A stretch of DNA of 64,000 nucleotides from Sphingopyxis sp. CCNWLW2 (GTDB lineage: Bacteria; Pseudomonadota; Alphaproteobacteria; Sphingomonadales; Sphingomonadaceae), in contig NZ_JBAWKJ010000001.1 in assembly GCF_037095755.1 (NCBI RefSeq), positions 933,001 to 997,000 of the forward strand. The letters are read 5' to 3'. The notes under the pieces were generated by a model, which saw only the letters and a list, made by a program, of their open reading frames with translations, was not told the DNA's origin and did not search any database. Of this stretch, positions 17,498-26,054 are shown in pieces. The translations under genes were made by a program, and so were the position numbers. The first letter of the stretch is position 1, and each line of letters starts with the position of its first letter.

Positions 17498-19063
17498 GAT
17501 CACCTGCGCCGCATTATGCCCCGGCGCGCCGGTGACACCGCCGCCGGGATGCGTCCCCGCACCGCACATATAGAGGCCCTTGAGCGGCCCGCGATAGGCG
17601 CCGTTGCCGAGCACCGGGCGCGCCGACCACAGCTGGTCGAGGCTCATATTGCCGTGCATGATGTCGCCGCCGACCAGCCCGAACTTACGTTCGAGCCCCT
17701 TGGGGCTGAGGATCTGGCGCCCGACGATCGAGGCGCGGAAGCCGGGGGCATAAGCCTCGACCGTGTCGATGATCGTATCGGCCGCCTTGCCCTCCTCGGC
17801 ATCCCAGTCGCGCCCGTCTGGAAGCTCGGGCGCGAATTGCTGGCAGAAGAGGCTCGCGACATGCTGGCCCGGCGGCGCGAGGCTGTCGTCGACGGTCGAG
17901 GGGATGAGCATTTCGACGATCGGCTTCTTCGACCAGCCATATTGCTTCGCGTCGAGGAACGCCTTGTCCATATAGTCGAGCGTCGGGGCGATGATGATGC
18001 CCGACTGATGATGCTCGCCCGGTTCGGGGAGGCACGTGAAGCGGGGCAGTTCGCTGAGCGCGACATTCATGCGGAAGGTGCCGCTGCCCGCCTTGAACGC
18101 CTTGATCCGACGCCGGAATTCGGGCGCGATATCGCCCTCGCCCATCAGGCGTTCGTAGAGCAGCTTCGGCCCGACATTGGCGATGACGCGCGTCGCGGCG
18201 ATTTCCTCGCCGCTGACCAGCTTGACGCCGACGGCCTTGTTCCCATCGACCAATACGCGCGCGACGGGCGCTTCGAGGCTGATCTCGACGCCGAGCTGGG
18301 CGCAGACCTTCGCCATCATCTGGGTGATCGCGCCCATGCCGCCGACGCTATGGCCCCACGCACCCTTCTTACCGTTCACCTCGCCGAAGACGTGATGAAG
18401 AAGAACATAGGCGCTGCCCGGCGTATCGGGGCTGGCGTAATTTCCGACGACCGCGTCGAAACCGAAGGCCGCCTTGACGGCCTCGCTTTCGAACCAGCTG
18501 TCGAGGAAGGTGCGCGCCGACTTGGTGAAGAGCTCGAGCACGTCGCGCTGCTGCGACAGGCTGAGTTTGGTGAGGCCGCGTCCCTGCCGCGCCGCGTCGA
18601 TCAGCGTCTTGAAGCCGTCGCCGACATTCGGCGGTGATTTGAGCGCGAGATCGCGCAGCACATCGGCGACGCCCTCGAGCATGTCATAATATTCGGACAG
18701 GCGCGCGGCATCATGCGCCGAGAAGCGCGCAAATTCCTTCTGCGTGCGTTCGAGCCCGCCGCCGAGCTTCAAATAGCCGCCATCCTCCTGCGGCAGGAAA
18801 TTGCTGATCGGCCGCTCGATCACGCGATAGCCATGATCGGCGAGCTTCATGTCGGCGATGACCTTGGGCTGGAGCAGGCTGACGGTGTAGCTCGCGACCG
18901 AATTGCGGAAGCCCGGCGCGAATTCCTCGGTCACCGCGGCGCCGCCGACGACGTCGCGCGCCTCGACGATGCGCACCTTGAGCCCCGCCTTCGCGAGATA
19001 GAAGGCGCAGACGAGGCCGTTGTGGCCGGCGCCAATAATCAGCGCGTCATAGGCTTTGGTCAT
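17459..19063 (-). CDS. FAD-dependent oxidoreductase, phytoene-desaturase/PYROXD2-like
   Basis: A 534-residue flavoprotein. The dinucleotide-binding motif is IIGAGHNG (residues about 9-16) followed by the acidic end of strand 2 at VEARDVVGGAA. The C-terminus has GLYMCGAGTHPGGGVTGAPGHNAA, the second FAD-contact segment typical of the CrtI/PYROXD2 group. No carotenoid genes are nearby, so a carotenoid role is unlikely; the context is oxidative catabolism. The start at 19063 overlaps the stop of the upstream FAD monooxygenase gene by 4 nt, which marks them as one operon. Confidence 0.9.
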   Translation of the reverse strand: MTKAYDALIIGAGHNGLVCAFYLAKAGLKVRIVEARDVVGGAAVTEEFAPGFRNSVASYTVSLLQPKVIADMKLADHGYRVIERPISNFLPQEDGGYLKLGGGLERTQKEFARFSAHDAARLSEYYDMLEGVADVLRDLALKSPPNVGDGFKTLIDAARQGRGLTKLSLSQQRDVLELFTKSARTFLDSWFESEAVKAAFGFDAVVGNYASPDTPGSAYVLLHHVFGEVNGKKGAWGHSVGGMGAITQMMAKVCAQLGVEISLEAPVARVLVDGNKAVGVKLVSGEEIAATRVIANVGPKLLYERLMGEGDIAPEFRRRIKAFKAGSGTFRMNVALSELPRFTCLPEPGEHHQSGIIIAPTLDYMDKAFLDAKQYGWSKKPIVEMLIPSTVDDSLAPPGQHVASLFCQQFAPELPDGRDWDAEEGKAADTIIDTVEAYAPGFRASIVGRQILSPKGLERKFGLVGGDIMHGNMSLDQLWSARPVLGNGAYRGPLKGLYMCGAGTHPGGGVTGAPGHNAAQVILRDRGLFAPRWR

Positions 19064-20277
19064 TGGAAGTCTTTCGCAAGCGGGGATTGGACATGCTGGC
19101 GGCCGAAACCGAGGCCGAGAACGCGGCCGGGGATACGGCGGAGCAGCGGGATATGGTTGAGCAGGCGGACGGCGAGCGGGACGCGGGTGATTTCGCCTCG
19201 GAGCATCGGTTCGATGATATTCTGATGCGCAAAACGCTGGAGCCCCTGCATCCGCGTCGTCGGCTTCCAGCGGCGTTCCTGCACCCTGGCGAGCAGCGGA
19301 TCGGGGTCGGCGCCCGCGGCGAGCGGCGCGGCGAGGATATTCGCCGTCGCCACCGCATCCTGCACAGCAAGGTTGATCCCGACGCCGCCGACGGGCGACA
19401 TCGCGTGCGCGGCGTCGCCGATCGCGAGCAGGCCGGGGCGCGACCAGCGCGTCAGCCGGTCGAGCGCGACCGAGAGCAGTTTGACGTCGTCGAAACTCCG
19501 GATCGCATCGATCCCGGCAGCGAGCCCGGGCGCAATATCGACGATCCGATCGCGGAAGGCCGCGATGCCGCGCGCCTCGATCGGGGCAAAGCCGCCCTTT
19601 TCGATGATCTGCGCGCATTGCCAATAATCGCCGCGCGGGATCGCGACGACCATGCCGCCCTTGTCGATCGTGCCGAGCGCAACTTCGGACATGTCCATGC
19701 CTGCGGGCACCGGAATGCGAAACCACAGCACGTCCATCGGCGCGCCGAGATCTTCGAGCGGCAGTTCGGCCGCGTCGCGGAGCACCGAGCGGCGCCCATC
19801 GGCGGCGATGACGAGCCGGGCGGGCAAAGCCTCTCCGGTCGCGAGCGTTACCCCGCTGACGCGGTTCGCCGCGTCATAGGTCAGCCCGGTCGCCTCGGTC
19901 GACATGCGCAGATCAAAGGTCGGATATTTTCGGCCCTGCCCGGCGATGAAATCGAGCAGATCCCATTGCGGCATCATCGCGACGAAGCGCGCCGCGACGG
20001 GCAGATGCTTCATCGTCGCGATCGTATAGCGCCCGCCCAGCAGATTGAGCGTCATCGTGTCGATCGCGGCGTGCGGCTCTTTCAGCAGCTCTTCGAGCAG
20101 CCCGATTTCGTGGAACAGCTCGAGCGTCGAGGGGTGCACCGTGTCGCCGCGGAAATCGCGGAGGAAGTCGGCGTGCTTTTCGAGGATGGTGACGGGCACG
20201 CCCGCACGCGCGAACAGCAGGCCAGCGACCATGCCCGCTGGACCGCCGCCGACGATGATGACTCGATCGCTCGTCAT
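19060..20277 (-). CDS. FAD-binding monooxygenase (PHBH fold)
   Basis: A 405-residue flavoprotein monooxygenase of the p-hydroxybenzoate hydroxylase type. VIIVGGGPAGM at the N-terminus binds the ADP part of FAD, a DG-type motif occurs in LVIAADGRRSVLRD, and LLAIGDAAHAMSP is the ribityl-contacting GD motif. The start is ATG 20277, because a strong GGAGGAGGGG-like site lies directly upstream; the open frame reaching to 20331 is not needed. It sits between the Rieske oxygenase (25 nt upstream) and the PYROXD2-like gene (4-nt overlap), so the three are probably one catabolic operon. The substrate is not evident. Confidence 0.9.
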   Translation of the reverse strand: MTSDRVIIVGGGPAGMVAGLLFARAGVPVTILEKHADFLRDFRGDTVHPSTLELFHEIGLLEELLKEPHAAIDTMTLNLLGGRYTIATMKHLPVAARFVAMMPQWDLLDFIAGQGRKYPTFDLRMSTEATGLTYDAANRVSGVTLATGEALPARLVIAADGRRSVLRDAAELPLEDLGAPMDVLWFRIPVPAGMDMSEVALGTIDKGGMVVAIPRGDYWQCAQIIEKGGFAPIEARGIAAFRDRIVDIAPGLAAGIDAIRSFDDVKLLSVALDRLTRWSRPGLLAIGDAAHAMSPVGGVGINLAVQDAVATANILAAPLAAGADPDPLLARVQERRWKPTTRMQGLQRFAHQNIIEPMLRGEITRVPLAVRLLNHIPLLRRIPGRVLGLGFGRQHVQSPLAKDFQ

Positions 20278-20302
20278 GCTCCCCTCCTCCCGCCTGTTGT
20301 TT

Positions 20303-21466
20303 TTAGCGGCCCCACCCCGGCGGCGGGGCATGCTCCAACCGCGCTTCGGGGATCAGGTCGCGCATCCGCGCGCAGAAATGCTTGAGGCACACTTCCTTGT
20401 CGCTGAGCGGCCCCATGGTGAAGCTTTTCGACTGCATGCCCATCTGGACGCGCGTGATCAGTTCGGTGTCCTCGGCATTGACTTGGCGGTTGATGCGCCA
20501 GTTGAGGTAGCGCGCGGCCTTCATCTCGCGGCGCTCGTCGGGGAGGACATAGCTGATCTCGCGGATCAGGCAGGTCGTCGGCCCGGTCGGCAGCCACTGC
20601 ATGAAGTCGACCTGATCGGGATAGATGTCGAAGGCGACATTGGGCCAGAGCTTGAAATAGAGCCAGTGGCGCTGGTTCGCCTCGGGCAGGTGCGGTACCG
20701 GGGGCAACAATCGCTGATACATGCGCTCGGACCAGTTCGCCGACGGCCGGTCGATCAGATCGCCCCACATGCGGTCGACATTGTCCTCGGCCTCGACGCC
20801 ATAGCTTTTGCCGAACAGGCGCGTGAGGCCGGGGTGCGCGACGGGGATGTGGAGCCCGTCCGAATAATTATCGCCGACATTCTTCCAGTTCACGTCGCGC
20901 GGACGCAGCGTGACGCGGCCGAGCGCGCCGAGTTCCTCGAAGCGGTAGGGCGCGACCTGCGCTTCGTAGGGCGCCATCATCGACGCGACCGACGGGCCGC
21001 CGTCATCCTCGAGCCGCACGAACCAGAAGCCGCGCCATTGTTCGAGTCCGACGGGGACGAGCCCCGCCTTGCCCTTGTCGAGCGTCGGATAGCTCGCCGA
21101 ATCGGGCACCCCGGTCAGCCGGCCGTCGAGCTCGTAAGTCCACGCGTGATAGGGGCAGACGAGCTTTTTCGCGCAGCCGGCCGCGCCATCGACAAGGCGC
21201 GAGCCGCGATGGCGGCACACATTGATGAAGGCGCGCACGTTGCGGTCGGCGCCGCGCGCCAGAATCACGCTCTCGCCGCAATAGTCGATGCTGTGCCAGT
21301 CGCCGACGTTCGGAATGTCGCTGTCGTGGCAGACGACCTGCCAGCTCGAGCGGAAAATCCGTTCCACTTCAGCGGCGTAAAAGTCGGGATCGCTGTACGT
21401 CCAGGCGGGCAGCGACCAGCCATCGAGCGGGTCAATGTTCGGTGTGCGAAGCGGTGCAGTTGCCAT
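20303..21466 (-). CDS. Rieske-type oxygenase, alpha subunit (ring-hydroxylating/GbcA-like)
   Basis: A 387-residue Rieske non-haem iron oxygenase. The [2Fe-2S] ligands are Cys84 and His86 (CRHRG) with Cys104 and His107 (CPYHAW). The mononuclear-iron region is DNYSDGLHIPVAHPGL, giving the two His ligands. This family covers aromatic dioxygenases and also enzymes that demethylate or cleave quaternary amines (GbcA, CntA). A divergent BetI-like regulator 33 nt away makes a quaternary-amine substrate worth considering (inference). No ferredoxin reductase gene is adjacent, so electron supply must come from elsewhere. The start ATG 21466 is shared with a palindromic region at 21479-21499. Confidence 0.9.
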   Translation of the reverse strand: MATAPLRTPNIDPLDGWSLPAWTYSDPDFYAAEVERIFRSSWQVVCHDSDIPNVGDWHSIDYCGESVILARGADRNVRAFINVCRHRGSRLVDGAAGCAKKLVCPYHAWTYELDGRLTGVPDSASYPTLDKGKAGLVPVGLEQWRGFWFVRLEDDGGPSVASMMAPYEAQVAPYRFEELGALGRVTLRPRDVNWKNVGDNYSDGLHIPVAHPGLTRLFGKSYGVEAEDNVDRMWGDLIDRPSANWSERMYQRLLPPVPHLPEANQRHWLYFKLWPNVAFDIYPDQVDFMQWLPTGPTTCLIREISYVLPDERREMKAARYLNWRINRQVNAEDTELITRVQMGMQSKSFTMGPLSDKEVCLKHFCARMRDLIPEARLEHAPPPGWGR

Positions 21467-21478
21467 GTCTCGTTCCTT

Positions 21479-21499
21479 GTTGTACATACGTATAACAAC
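21479..21499. promoter_or_regulatory. Candidate operator for the BetI-like repressor
   Basis: An imperfect palindrome fills most of the 33-nt gap between the divergent Rieske and TetR start codons. The arms are GTTGT...ATAC and GTAT...ACAAC around a perfect ATACGTAT core; the inner spacers differ by one nucleotide. It ends at the base before the TetR ATG. A TetR dimer bound here could shut off both genes. Confidence 0.65.
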
Positions 21500-22093
21500 A
21501 TGCAACCCGCTCGCCAAGCCTTTACGCGCGAAAGCGCCGATGCCCGCCGGGCGGACCTGATCGAGGCGACCGCCGCGGTGCTCGCCGAACAGGGGCTGGC
21601 GGGAACGAACGTCCGCGCGATCTGCGCGAAGGCCGGGGTGTCGCCGGGGCTGCTGCGCCATTATTTCGGCGGCATCGACGACTTGGTCGCGGCAACTTAC
21701 GAGGCGACAAGCGACCGGATGGACGCGATTTTCGCGGCCGCAGTGGACGGCGCCGGTGCCAACCCGCGTGAGCGGCTCAACGCCTATCTGACCGCCAGCT
21801 TTCGCCCGCCGGTGACCGATCCCGAACTGCTCGGCGCCTGGACCGCCTTTTGGGCACTCGCGCGCAGCGACACGCGCATGGCGGCAATCCACGCGACAAG
21901 TTACGCGGGCTATCGCGCCCGGCTTTGCGAATTACTGATCGCGTGCGGCGCAGCTGACGCCGAGCGGCTGGCGATCATGCTCACGGCGATGGTCGACGGG
22001 CTGTGGCTCGAACTGTCGCTCGACGCCGCCAGCTTCGGTGCCGAAGCGGCGGCGGCGATGGTCGAAAAGGCCGTGGCGGCGCTGCTCGATTAG
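21500..22093 (+). CDS. TetR-family regulator, BetI-like
   Basis: A 197-residue repressor. The helix-turn-helix (about residues 38-57) reads GVSPGLLRHYFGG, very close to the BetI pattern, and the C-terminal part has AWTAFWALARSD and AMVDGLWLELSLD, also as in BetI (AWLAFWASS, ALIDGLWLR). BetI controls choline/betaine genes in response to choline, so a quaternary amine or related compound is a reasonable ligand guess. The ATG at 21500 directly follows a palindrome, leaving almost no leader. It is divergent from the Rieske oxygenase and convergent with the SDR gene (21-nt gap). Confidence 0.88.
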   Translation: MQPARQAFTRESADARRADLIEATAAVLAEQGLAGTNVRAICAKAGVSPGLLRHYFGGIDDLVAATYEATSDRMDAIFAAAVDGAGANPRERLNAYLTASFRPPVTDPELLGAWTAFWALARSDTRMAAIHATSYAGYRARLCELLIACGAADAERLAIMLTAMVDGLWLELSLDAASFGAEAAAAMVEKAVAALLD

Positions 22094-22114
22094 CAACGCC
22101 GCCGCCGAAACGTC

Positions 22115-22849
22115 TCAGAAGCTGCCCCTCACCGGGCGGACGATGATCTCGCTGACGTCGACATCCTCGGGCTGTTCGACTGCGAAACGGATCGCGCGGG
22201 CGATCGCGTCGGGCGTGATGGCAATGCTGCGAAATTCGGCCATGGCAGCCGCGCTGTCGGGATCGGTGATGTCATGGCCGAGTTCGGATTCGACAACACC
22301 GGGCGAAATGATCGTCGCGCGAACGTCCTGATGCTCCTGCCGGATGCCGTCGGTGATTGCCCACACCGCAAATTTGGTGGCGCAATAGACCGCGCCGGTC
22401 GGCACGACATAATGCGCGCCGAGCGAGGCGACATTGATGAAATGGCCCGAACGCTGCGCGGTGAAACGGGGGAGCGCGGCCGCAATGCCGTTCAGGACGC
22501 CACGGATGTTGACGTCGATCATCGCATCCCAATTCTGCGTTTCGAGCGCGGCGAGCGGCGACAGCGGCATGATGCCGGCATTGTTCACGAGCACATCGAC
22601 GCGGCCGAAGCGAGCGACCGCGTGATCGACGAACGCCTGCATGTCGTCGCGGCTGGTGACGTCGAGCGCACGAAACTCGACCGTGCCGCCTGCAGCGGCA
22701 ATCTCTGCGGCGAGCACTTCGAGCCGGTCGGTACGGCGGGCGCCGAGAATAAGTTTCGCGCCGGTGGCGGCGAGCTCGCGCGCGGTCGCGGCGCCGATGC
22801 CGCTGCTCGCGCCGGTGATCAGGATGACTTTGTCGGTGGTGGGGGTCAT
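22115..22849 (-). CDS. Short-chain dehydrogenase/reductase
   Basis: A 244-residue classical SDR. The NAD(P) motif is TGASSGIG (about residues 12-19), NNAG follows near residue 88, and the catalytic Tyr/Lys are in YCATK. The start is ATG 22849: the GGAG six nt upstream serves this ATG, while the alternative ATG 22861 would include that site in the coding sequence. It resembles YdfG-type 3-hydroxy acid or alcohol dehydrogenases; substrate unknown. The AraC regulator is divergent with 162 nt between, and probably controls it. Confidence 0.92.
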   Translation of the reverse strand: MTPTTDKVILITGASSGIGAATARELAATGAKLILGARRTDRLEVLAAEIAAAGGTVEFRALDVTSRDDMQAFVDHAVARFGRVDVLVNNAGIMPLSPLAALETQNWDAMIDVNIRGVLNGIAAALPRFTAQRSGHFINVASLGAHYVVPTGAVYCATKFAVWAITDGIRQEHQDVRATIISPGVVESELGHDITDPDSAAAMAEFRSIAITPDAIARAIRFAVEQPEDVDVSEIIVRPVRGSF

Positions 22850-23011
22850 GCTTGTCTCCATCGAAGCCGGGCGGCCCTGTGCCGTCCGTTGACCGGTTTT
22901 GGACCGTTTCCGACGGGAAGCGGTAGAACGCACCTCCGCGATGATTGCACGATTCTCCGGACGCCGCGCTTTGCGCTTGTCCGGGCACGGCAAGACTGCA
23001 AGACCGTCGCA

Positions 23012-23911
23012 ATGACGACACTTGAGGAAATGCGGTCGCTGTTGCTTCGACACCGGCCCACCGAGGGGATTCACGCCTGCGCGCTGCCACGCGTTTCGCT
23101 TGTCCGCAGCTCCGAACCGAGCAACCCGATGCCGGTCGTGTACGAACCGTCGCTCTGCCTGGCAGTCAGCGGACGCAAGCGGGTGCTGCTGGGCGATACA
23201 AGCTTCATCTACGACAGCGCACAATTTCTGGTGGTGTCGGTCGACCTGCCGGTGAGCGGCATGATCGTCGATGCCAGCACCGAGAATCCTTATCTGTGCC
23301 TGAAGCTGGACCTCGACGTCGCGGTGCTTAGCGAACTGCTGCTGGCGCACGATGCGCGCGTGCCGCGCAGCGACCATGCCCCGTCGATCGCGGTAGGTTA
23401 CACCGACGCGGGCCTGCTCGACGCCGCGCTCCGCCTGCTGCGGCTGCTCGATACGCCGGGCGACATTGCTGCGCTGGCGCCGCTGGTCGAACGCGAGATA
23501 TTGTACCGGCTGCTGACCGGATCGCAGGGCGCGATGCTGCGCCATATCGCCACCGCCGACACGCGGCTGCACCAGATCAGCCGCGCGGTGGCCTGGATCA
23601 AGGACCATTATGCCGGCGCGTTCAGCGTCGACCATCTGGCGGGGCTGGCGGGGATGAGCCCGTCGTCCTTCCACGAGCATTTCAAGAGCGTTACGCGCTT
23701 CAGCCCGCTGCAATACCGCACCCGGCTGCGCCTGCTAGAAGCGCGGCGGCTGATGGTGTCGGAGGCGATGGACGCGGCGAGCGCGGGCTTTCAGGTCGGG
23801 TACGAAAGCCCATCACAGTTCAACCGTGATTACAGCCGGACCTTCGGCGTACCGCCCCTGCGCGACGCCGCGCGGTTACGCACGGCGCCGGAGTTCGGCT
23901 TGTCGGCGTAG
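23012..23911 (+). CDS. AraC-family regulator (AraC_N plus HTH_18)
   Basis: A 299-residue regulator. The N-terminal AraC_N domain (about residues 15-170) includes YEPSLCLAVSGRKRVLLGD, typical of this cupin-like sensor. The C-terminal HTH region starts near residue 195 with ISRAVAWIKDHYAGAFSVDHLAGLAGMSPSSFHEHFK and ends with VGYESPSQFNRDYSRTFG, the second HTH. Start ATG 23012. AraC_N proteins next to a divergent SDR are a common pairing in proteobacteria, so the SDR at 22115-22849 is the likely target. Confidence 0.92.
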   Translation: MTTLEEMRSLLLRHRPTEGIHACALPRVSLVRSSEPSNPMPVVYEPSLCLAVSGRKRVLLGDTSFIYDSAQFLVVSVDLPVSGMIVDASTENPYLCLKLDLDVAVLSELLLAHDARVPRSDHAPSIAVGYTDAGLLDAALRLLRLLDTPGDIAALAPLVEREILYRLLTGSQGAMLRHIATADTRLHQISRAVAWIKDHYAGAFSVDHLAGLAGMSPSSFHEHFKSVTRFSPLQYRTRLRLLEARRLMVSEAMDAASAGFQVGYESPSQFNRDYSRTFGVPPLRDAARLRTAPEFGLSA

Positions 23912-23920
23912 CGCCGCCTT

Positions 23921-25294
23921 CTATTTCGACAAATCGCGCAGCAGGCTGTCCCAATGCGCGAGCGCGGGGGCGATCGCGTCGACGGGCACGCGCTCGTTGA
24001 GGCCGTGCGCGTAGCTGTCGCTCGCCTTCGAGAAGAGACCCGCGACGCCGTAGCTCGGCACGCCCTGAATGCGGAAATGATAGCTGTCGGTCGCGCCCGC
24101 GCTCATCGACGGGATGATCGGCAGGCCCGGCGCGCGCGCATGCACCGCCTTCGTCACCGCCGCGACGACGTCGGGGCGCAGCGGCGAGGCATCGCTCGCG
24201 CTGGCGTCGGGATCGGTGTTCACCTTGATCGCAGGGTCGGCGATGGCCTTTTCAAGCTCGGCGCGCACCGTTTCGACCGGCACACCGGGAAAGATGCGGC
24301 AGTTGATGTTCGCGGTCGCCCTTTGGGGAAGCGCATTTTCGGCGTGACCGCCCTTGACCAGCGTCGGGACGCAGGTGGTGCCGATCTGGCCGACATATTC
24401 GGGCTCGGCGCGGATCGCGGCGATCGCCTTGGCGTCGGCCGGGTTCGCCGCGAAGGCCTTCAGCGCCGTGCCGATATCGCCGCCAACCTGGTCGGCGACG
24501 ATCGGCATGCCGACCTTGGTCAGCTCATTCTGCTGCGGCGTGAAGCGATACGCGCCGACCTTGGCGAGCGCGTTCGACAGCTGGACGATCGCATTGCTGC
24601 CCGTGGGGCGCGAGCTGTGGCCGCCGGGGTTGGTCACTTCGAGCGTGAAGTCGGCATAGGTCTTCTCGCCCGCCTGCAGCCCGTAATATTTGGGCTTGCC
24701 ATCCTCGCCGATCGTCCCGCCACCACCGTCGCCGTTGAGCGCGAATTCGGCGCCCTTATACTTCGCCGCGAGCGCGCGCGTCGTGGTCATCGAGGTTTCC
24801 TCGTCGCCCGAGAGCAAAAGGATGATCGAACGCTTCGGCTTGAAGCCGTCCTTCTTGAGCTGCGCCATCGTCGCGACCATCATCGACACGTCGAACTTAT
24901 TGTCCTCCGAACCGCGGCCGAAGATATAGCCATTCTCCTCGACCGGCACGAAGGGGTCGCGTGTCCAGTCCTTGGGATCGGCCTCGACGACGTCCATATG
25001 GCCGAGCAGCACGATCGGCTTGCCCTTGCCCGTTCCGGCGAGCGTCGCGGCGAAGGTCGCGGTTTCTCCGATCGGCGTGATCTCGATGTCAGCGTCGGCA
25101 TAACCCGCGGCTTTCAGCACGCTCGCATAATAGGCCGCGAGCTTGGGCACCTGGCCGCGGCCCTCGACCGTTGGAATCGCGATGCTGTCTTTCAGGATCT
25201 TCTTCGCGGCGTCGGTGTCGGCGGGCTTGGCGTGGACGGGCGCGGCGGCGAGCAAGGCGGCGGCGAGGGCGAGCGGGGCGGTAAGGTTGCGCAT
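23921..25294 (-). CDS. Exported M20-family metallopeptidase
   Basis: A 457-residue peptidase with a signal peptide (cleavage near residue 22, VHAKP). Metal ligands of the M20 catalytic domain are His99 (LLGHMDVV), Asp131 (GRGSEDNK) and Glu166 (GDEETS), with the general base Glu165. The dimerisation domain lies in the middle and the last metal ligand is in the GATDSYHFR region. It is a periplasmic di- or carboxypeptidase-like enzyme; specificity unknown. Its end is 9 nt from the convergent AraC gene. Confidence 0.92.
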   Translation of the reverse strand: MRNLTAPLALAAALLAAAPVHAKPADTDAAKKILKDSIAIPTVEGRGQVPKLAAYYASVLKAAGYADADIEITPIGETATFAATLAGTGKGKPIVLLGHMDVVEADPKDWTRDPFVPVEENGYIFGRGSEDNKFDVSMMVATMAQLKKDGFKPKRSIILLLSGDEETSMTTTRALAAKYKGAEFALNGDGGGGTIGEDGKPKYYGLQAGEKTYADFTLEVTNPGGHSSRPTGSNAIVQLSNALAKVGAYRFTPQQNELTKVGMPIVADQVGGDIGTALKAFAANPADAKAIAAIRAEPEYVGQIGTTCVPTLVKGGHAENALPQRATANINCRIFPGVPVETVRAELEKAIADPAIKVNTDPDASASDASPLRPDVVAAVTKAVHARAPGLPIIPSMSAGATDSYHFRIQGVPSYGVAGLFSKASDSYAHGLNERVPVDAIAPALAHWDSLLRDLSK

Positions 25295-25315
25295 GGAAAC
25301 GGACCCTAACCAGCT

Positions 25316-25388
25316 GTCATCCCAGCGCAAGCTGGGATCGCTCCCGTTGTGGCAGGGCGGCATCGGTCCCAGCTTTCGCCAGGATGAC
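25316..25388. repeat. Palindromic intergenic repeat, copy C
   Basis: Inverted arms GTCATCCCAGC...CTGGGATC (25316-25330) and GGTCCCAGC...GGATGAC (25365-25388) lie between the start of the M20 peptidase gene and the end of nth. The GTCAT...GATGAC ends and CCCAGC core relate it to copies A and B, but it is more divergent. Confidence 0.7.
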
Positions 25389-25393
25389 GATTC

Positions 25394-26050
25394 CTATGCC
25401 GCCTTCTTGGCCTTGGGCGCTGGCGTCTTCGGCTTGTAGCGGCAGAGATCGTCGACCGGGCAGCGCCAGCATTCGGGCGTGCGAGCCTTGCAGATATAGC
25501 GGCCGTGGAGGATCAGCCAGTGGTGCGCGCCGACGCGGAAGGGCGCGGGCGTGTTCTTTTCGAGCTGCTTTTCAACCGCAAGCACCGTCTTGCCCGGCGC
25601 GAGCCCGGTGCGGTTGCCGACGCGGAAGATATGCGTGTCGACCGCGAAGGTCTGAGCGCCGAAGGCGCAGTTCATCACGACATTGGCGGTCTTGCGCCCC
25701 ACCCCGGGCAGTTCGACGAGCGTATCGCGGTCGGCGGGCACCTCGCCGCCGAAATCGCGGACGAGGATCTCGCTGAGTGCGATGACATTCTTCGCCTTGC
25801 CGTTGAACAGCCCGATCGTCTTGATGTGCTGCTTCAGCCCCTCCTCGCCGAGGTCGATCATCGCCTGCGGGGTCGTGACCTCCTCAAACAGCCGCCGCGT
25901 CGCCTTGTTCACGCCGACGTCGGTCGCCTGCGCCGACAGGACGACGGCGACGAGCAGCTGATAGGTGTTGCCGAACTCCAGCTCGGTCTCGGGGCTCGGG
26001 TTTAGTTCCGCGAGCCGCCGGTAGAATTCGAAAATATCGGCCTTCTTCAT
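25394..26050 (-). CDS. nth: Endonuclease III
   Basis: A 218-residue base-excision repair glycosylase and AP lyase for oxidised pyrimidines. The helix-hairpin-helix is LPGVGRKTANVV, with catalytic Lys120; catalytic Asp138 is in VDTHIFRV. The [4Fe-4S] ligands are Cys187, Cys194, Cys197 and Cys203. All of these residue numbers equal those of E. coli Nth, so the start at 26050 is right. A short Lys/Pro/Ala tail is extra. It follows dapB by 4 nt and is probably cotranscribed. Confidence 0.97.
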   Translation of the reverse strand: MKKADIFEFYRRLAELNPSPETELEFGNTYQLLVAVVLSAQATDVGVNKATRRLFEEVTTPQAMIDLGEEGLKQHIKTIGLFNGKAKNVIALSEILVRDFGGEVPADRDTLVELPGVGRKTANVVMNCAFGAQTFAVDTHIFRVGNRTGLAPGKTVLAVEKQLEKNTPAPFRVGAHHWLILHGRYICKARTPECWRCPVDDLCRYKPKTPAPKAKKAA

Positions 26051-26054
26051 TGGA

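Noticed and set aside
17459..19063. Carotenoid desaturase (crtI)
   Set aside because: The fold is related, but no crtB, crtY or other carotenoid gene is near, and the C-terminal motifs fit the PYROXD2 group with an oxidative catabolism context.
17459..19726. A single 755-residue fusion starting at 19726
   Set aside because: The first part is an out-of-frame Arg-rich translation of the FAD monooxygenase gene; the true start at 19063 begins the FAD-binding motif and overlaps the upstream stop by 4 nt.
20045..22093. A single 682-residue plus-strand protein ending in TetR
   Set aside because: Only the last 197 codons have a domain; the rest is the antisense of the Rieske and monooxygenase genes.
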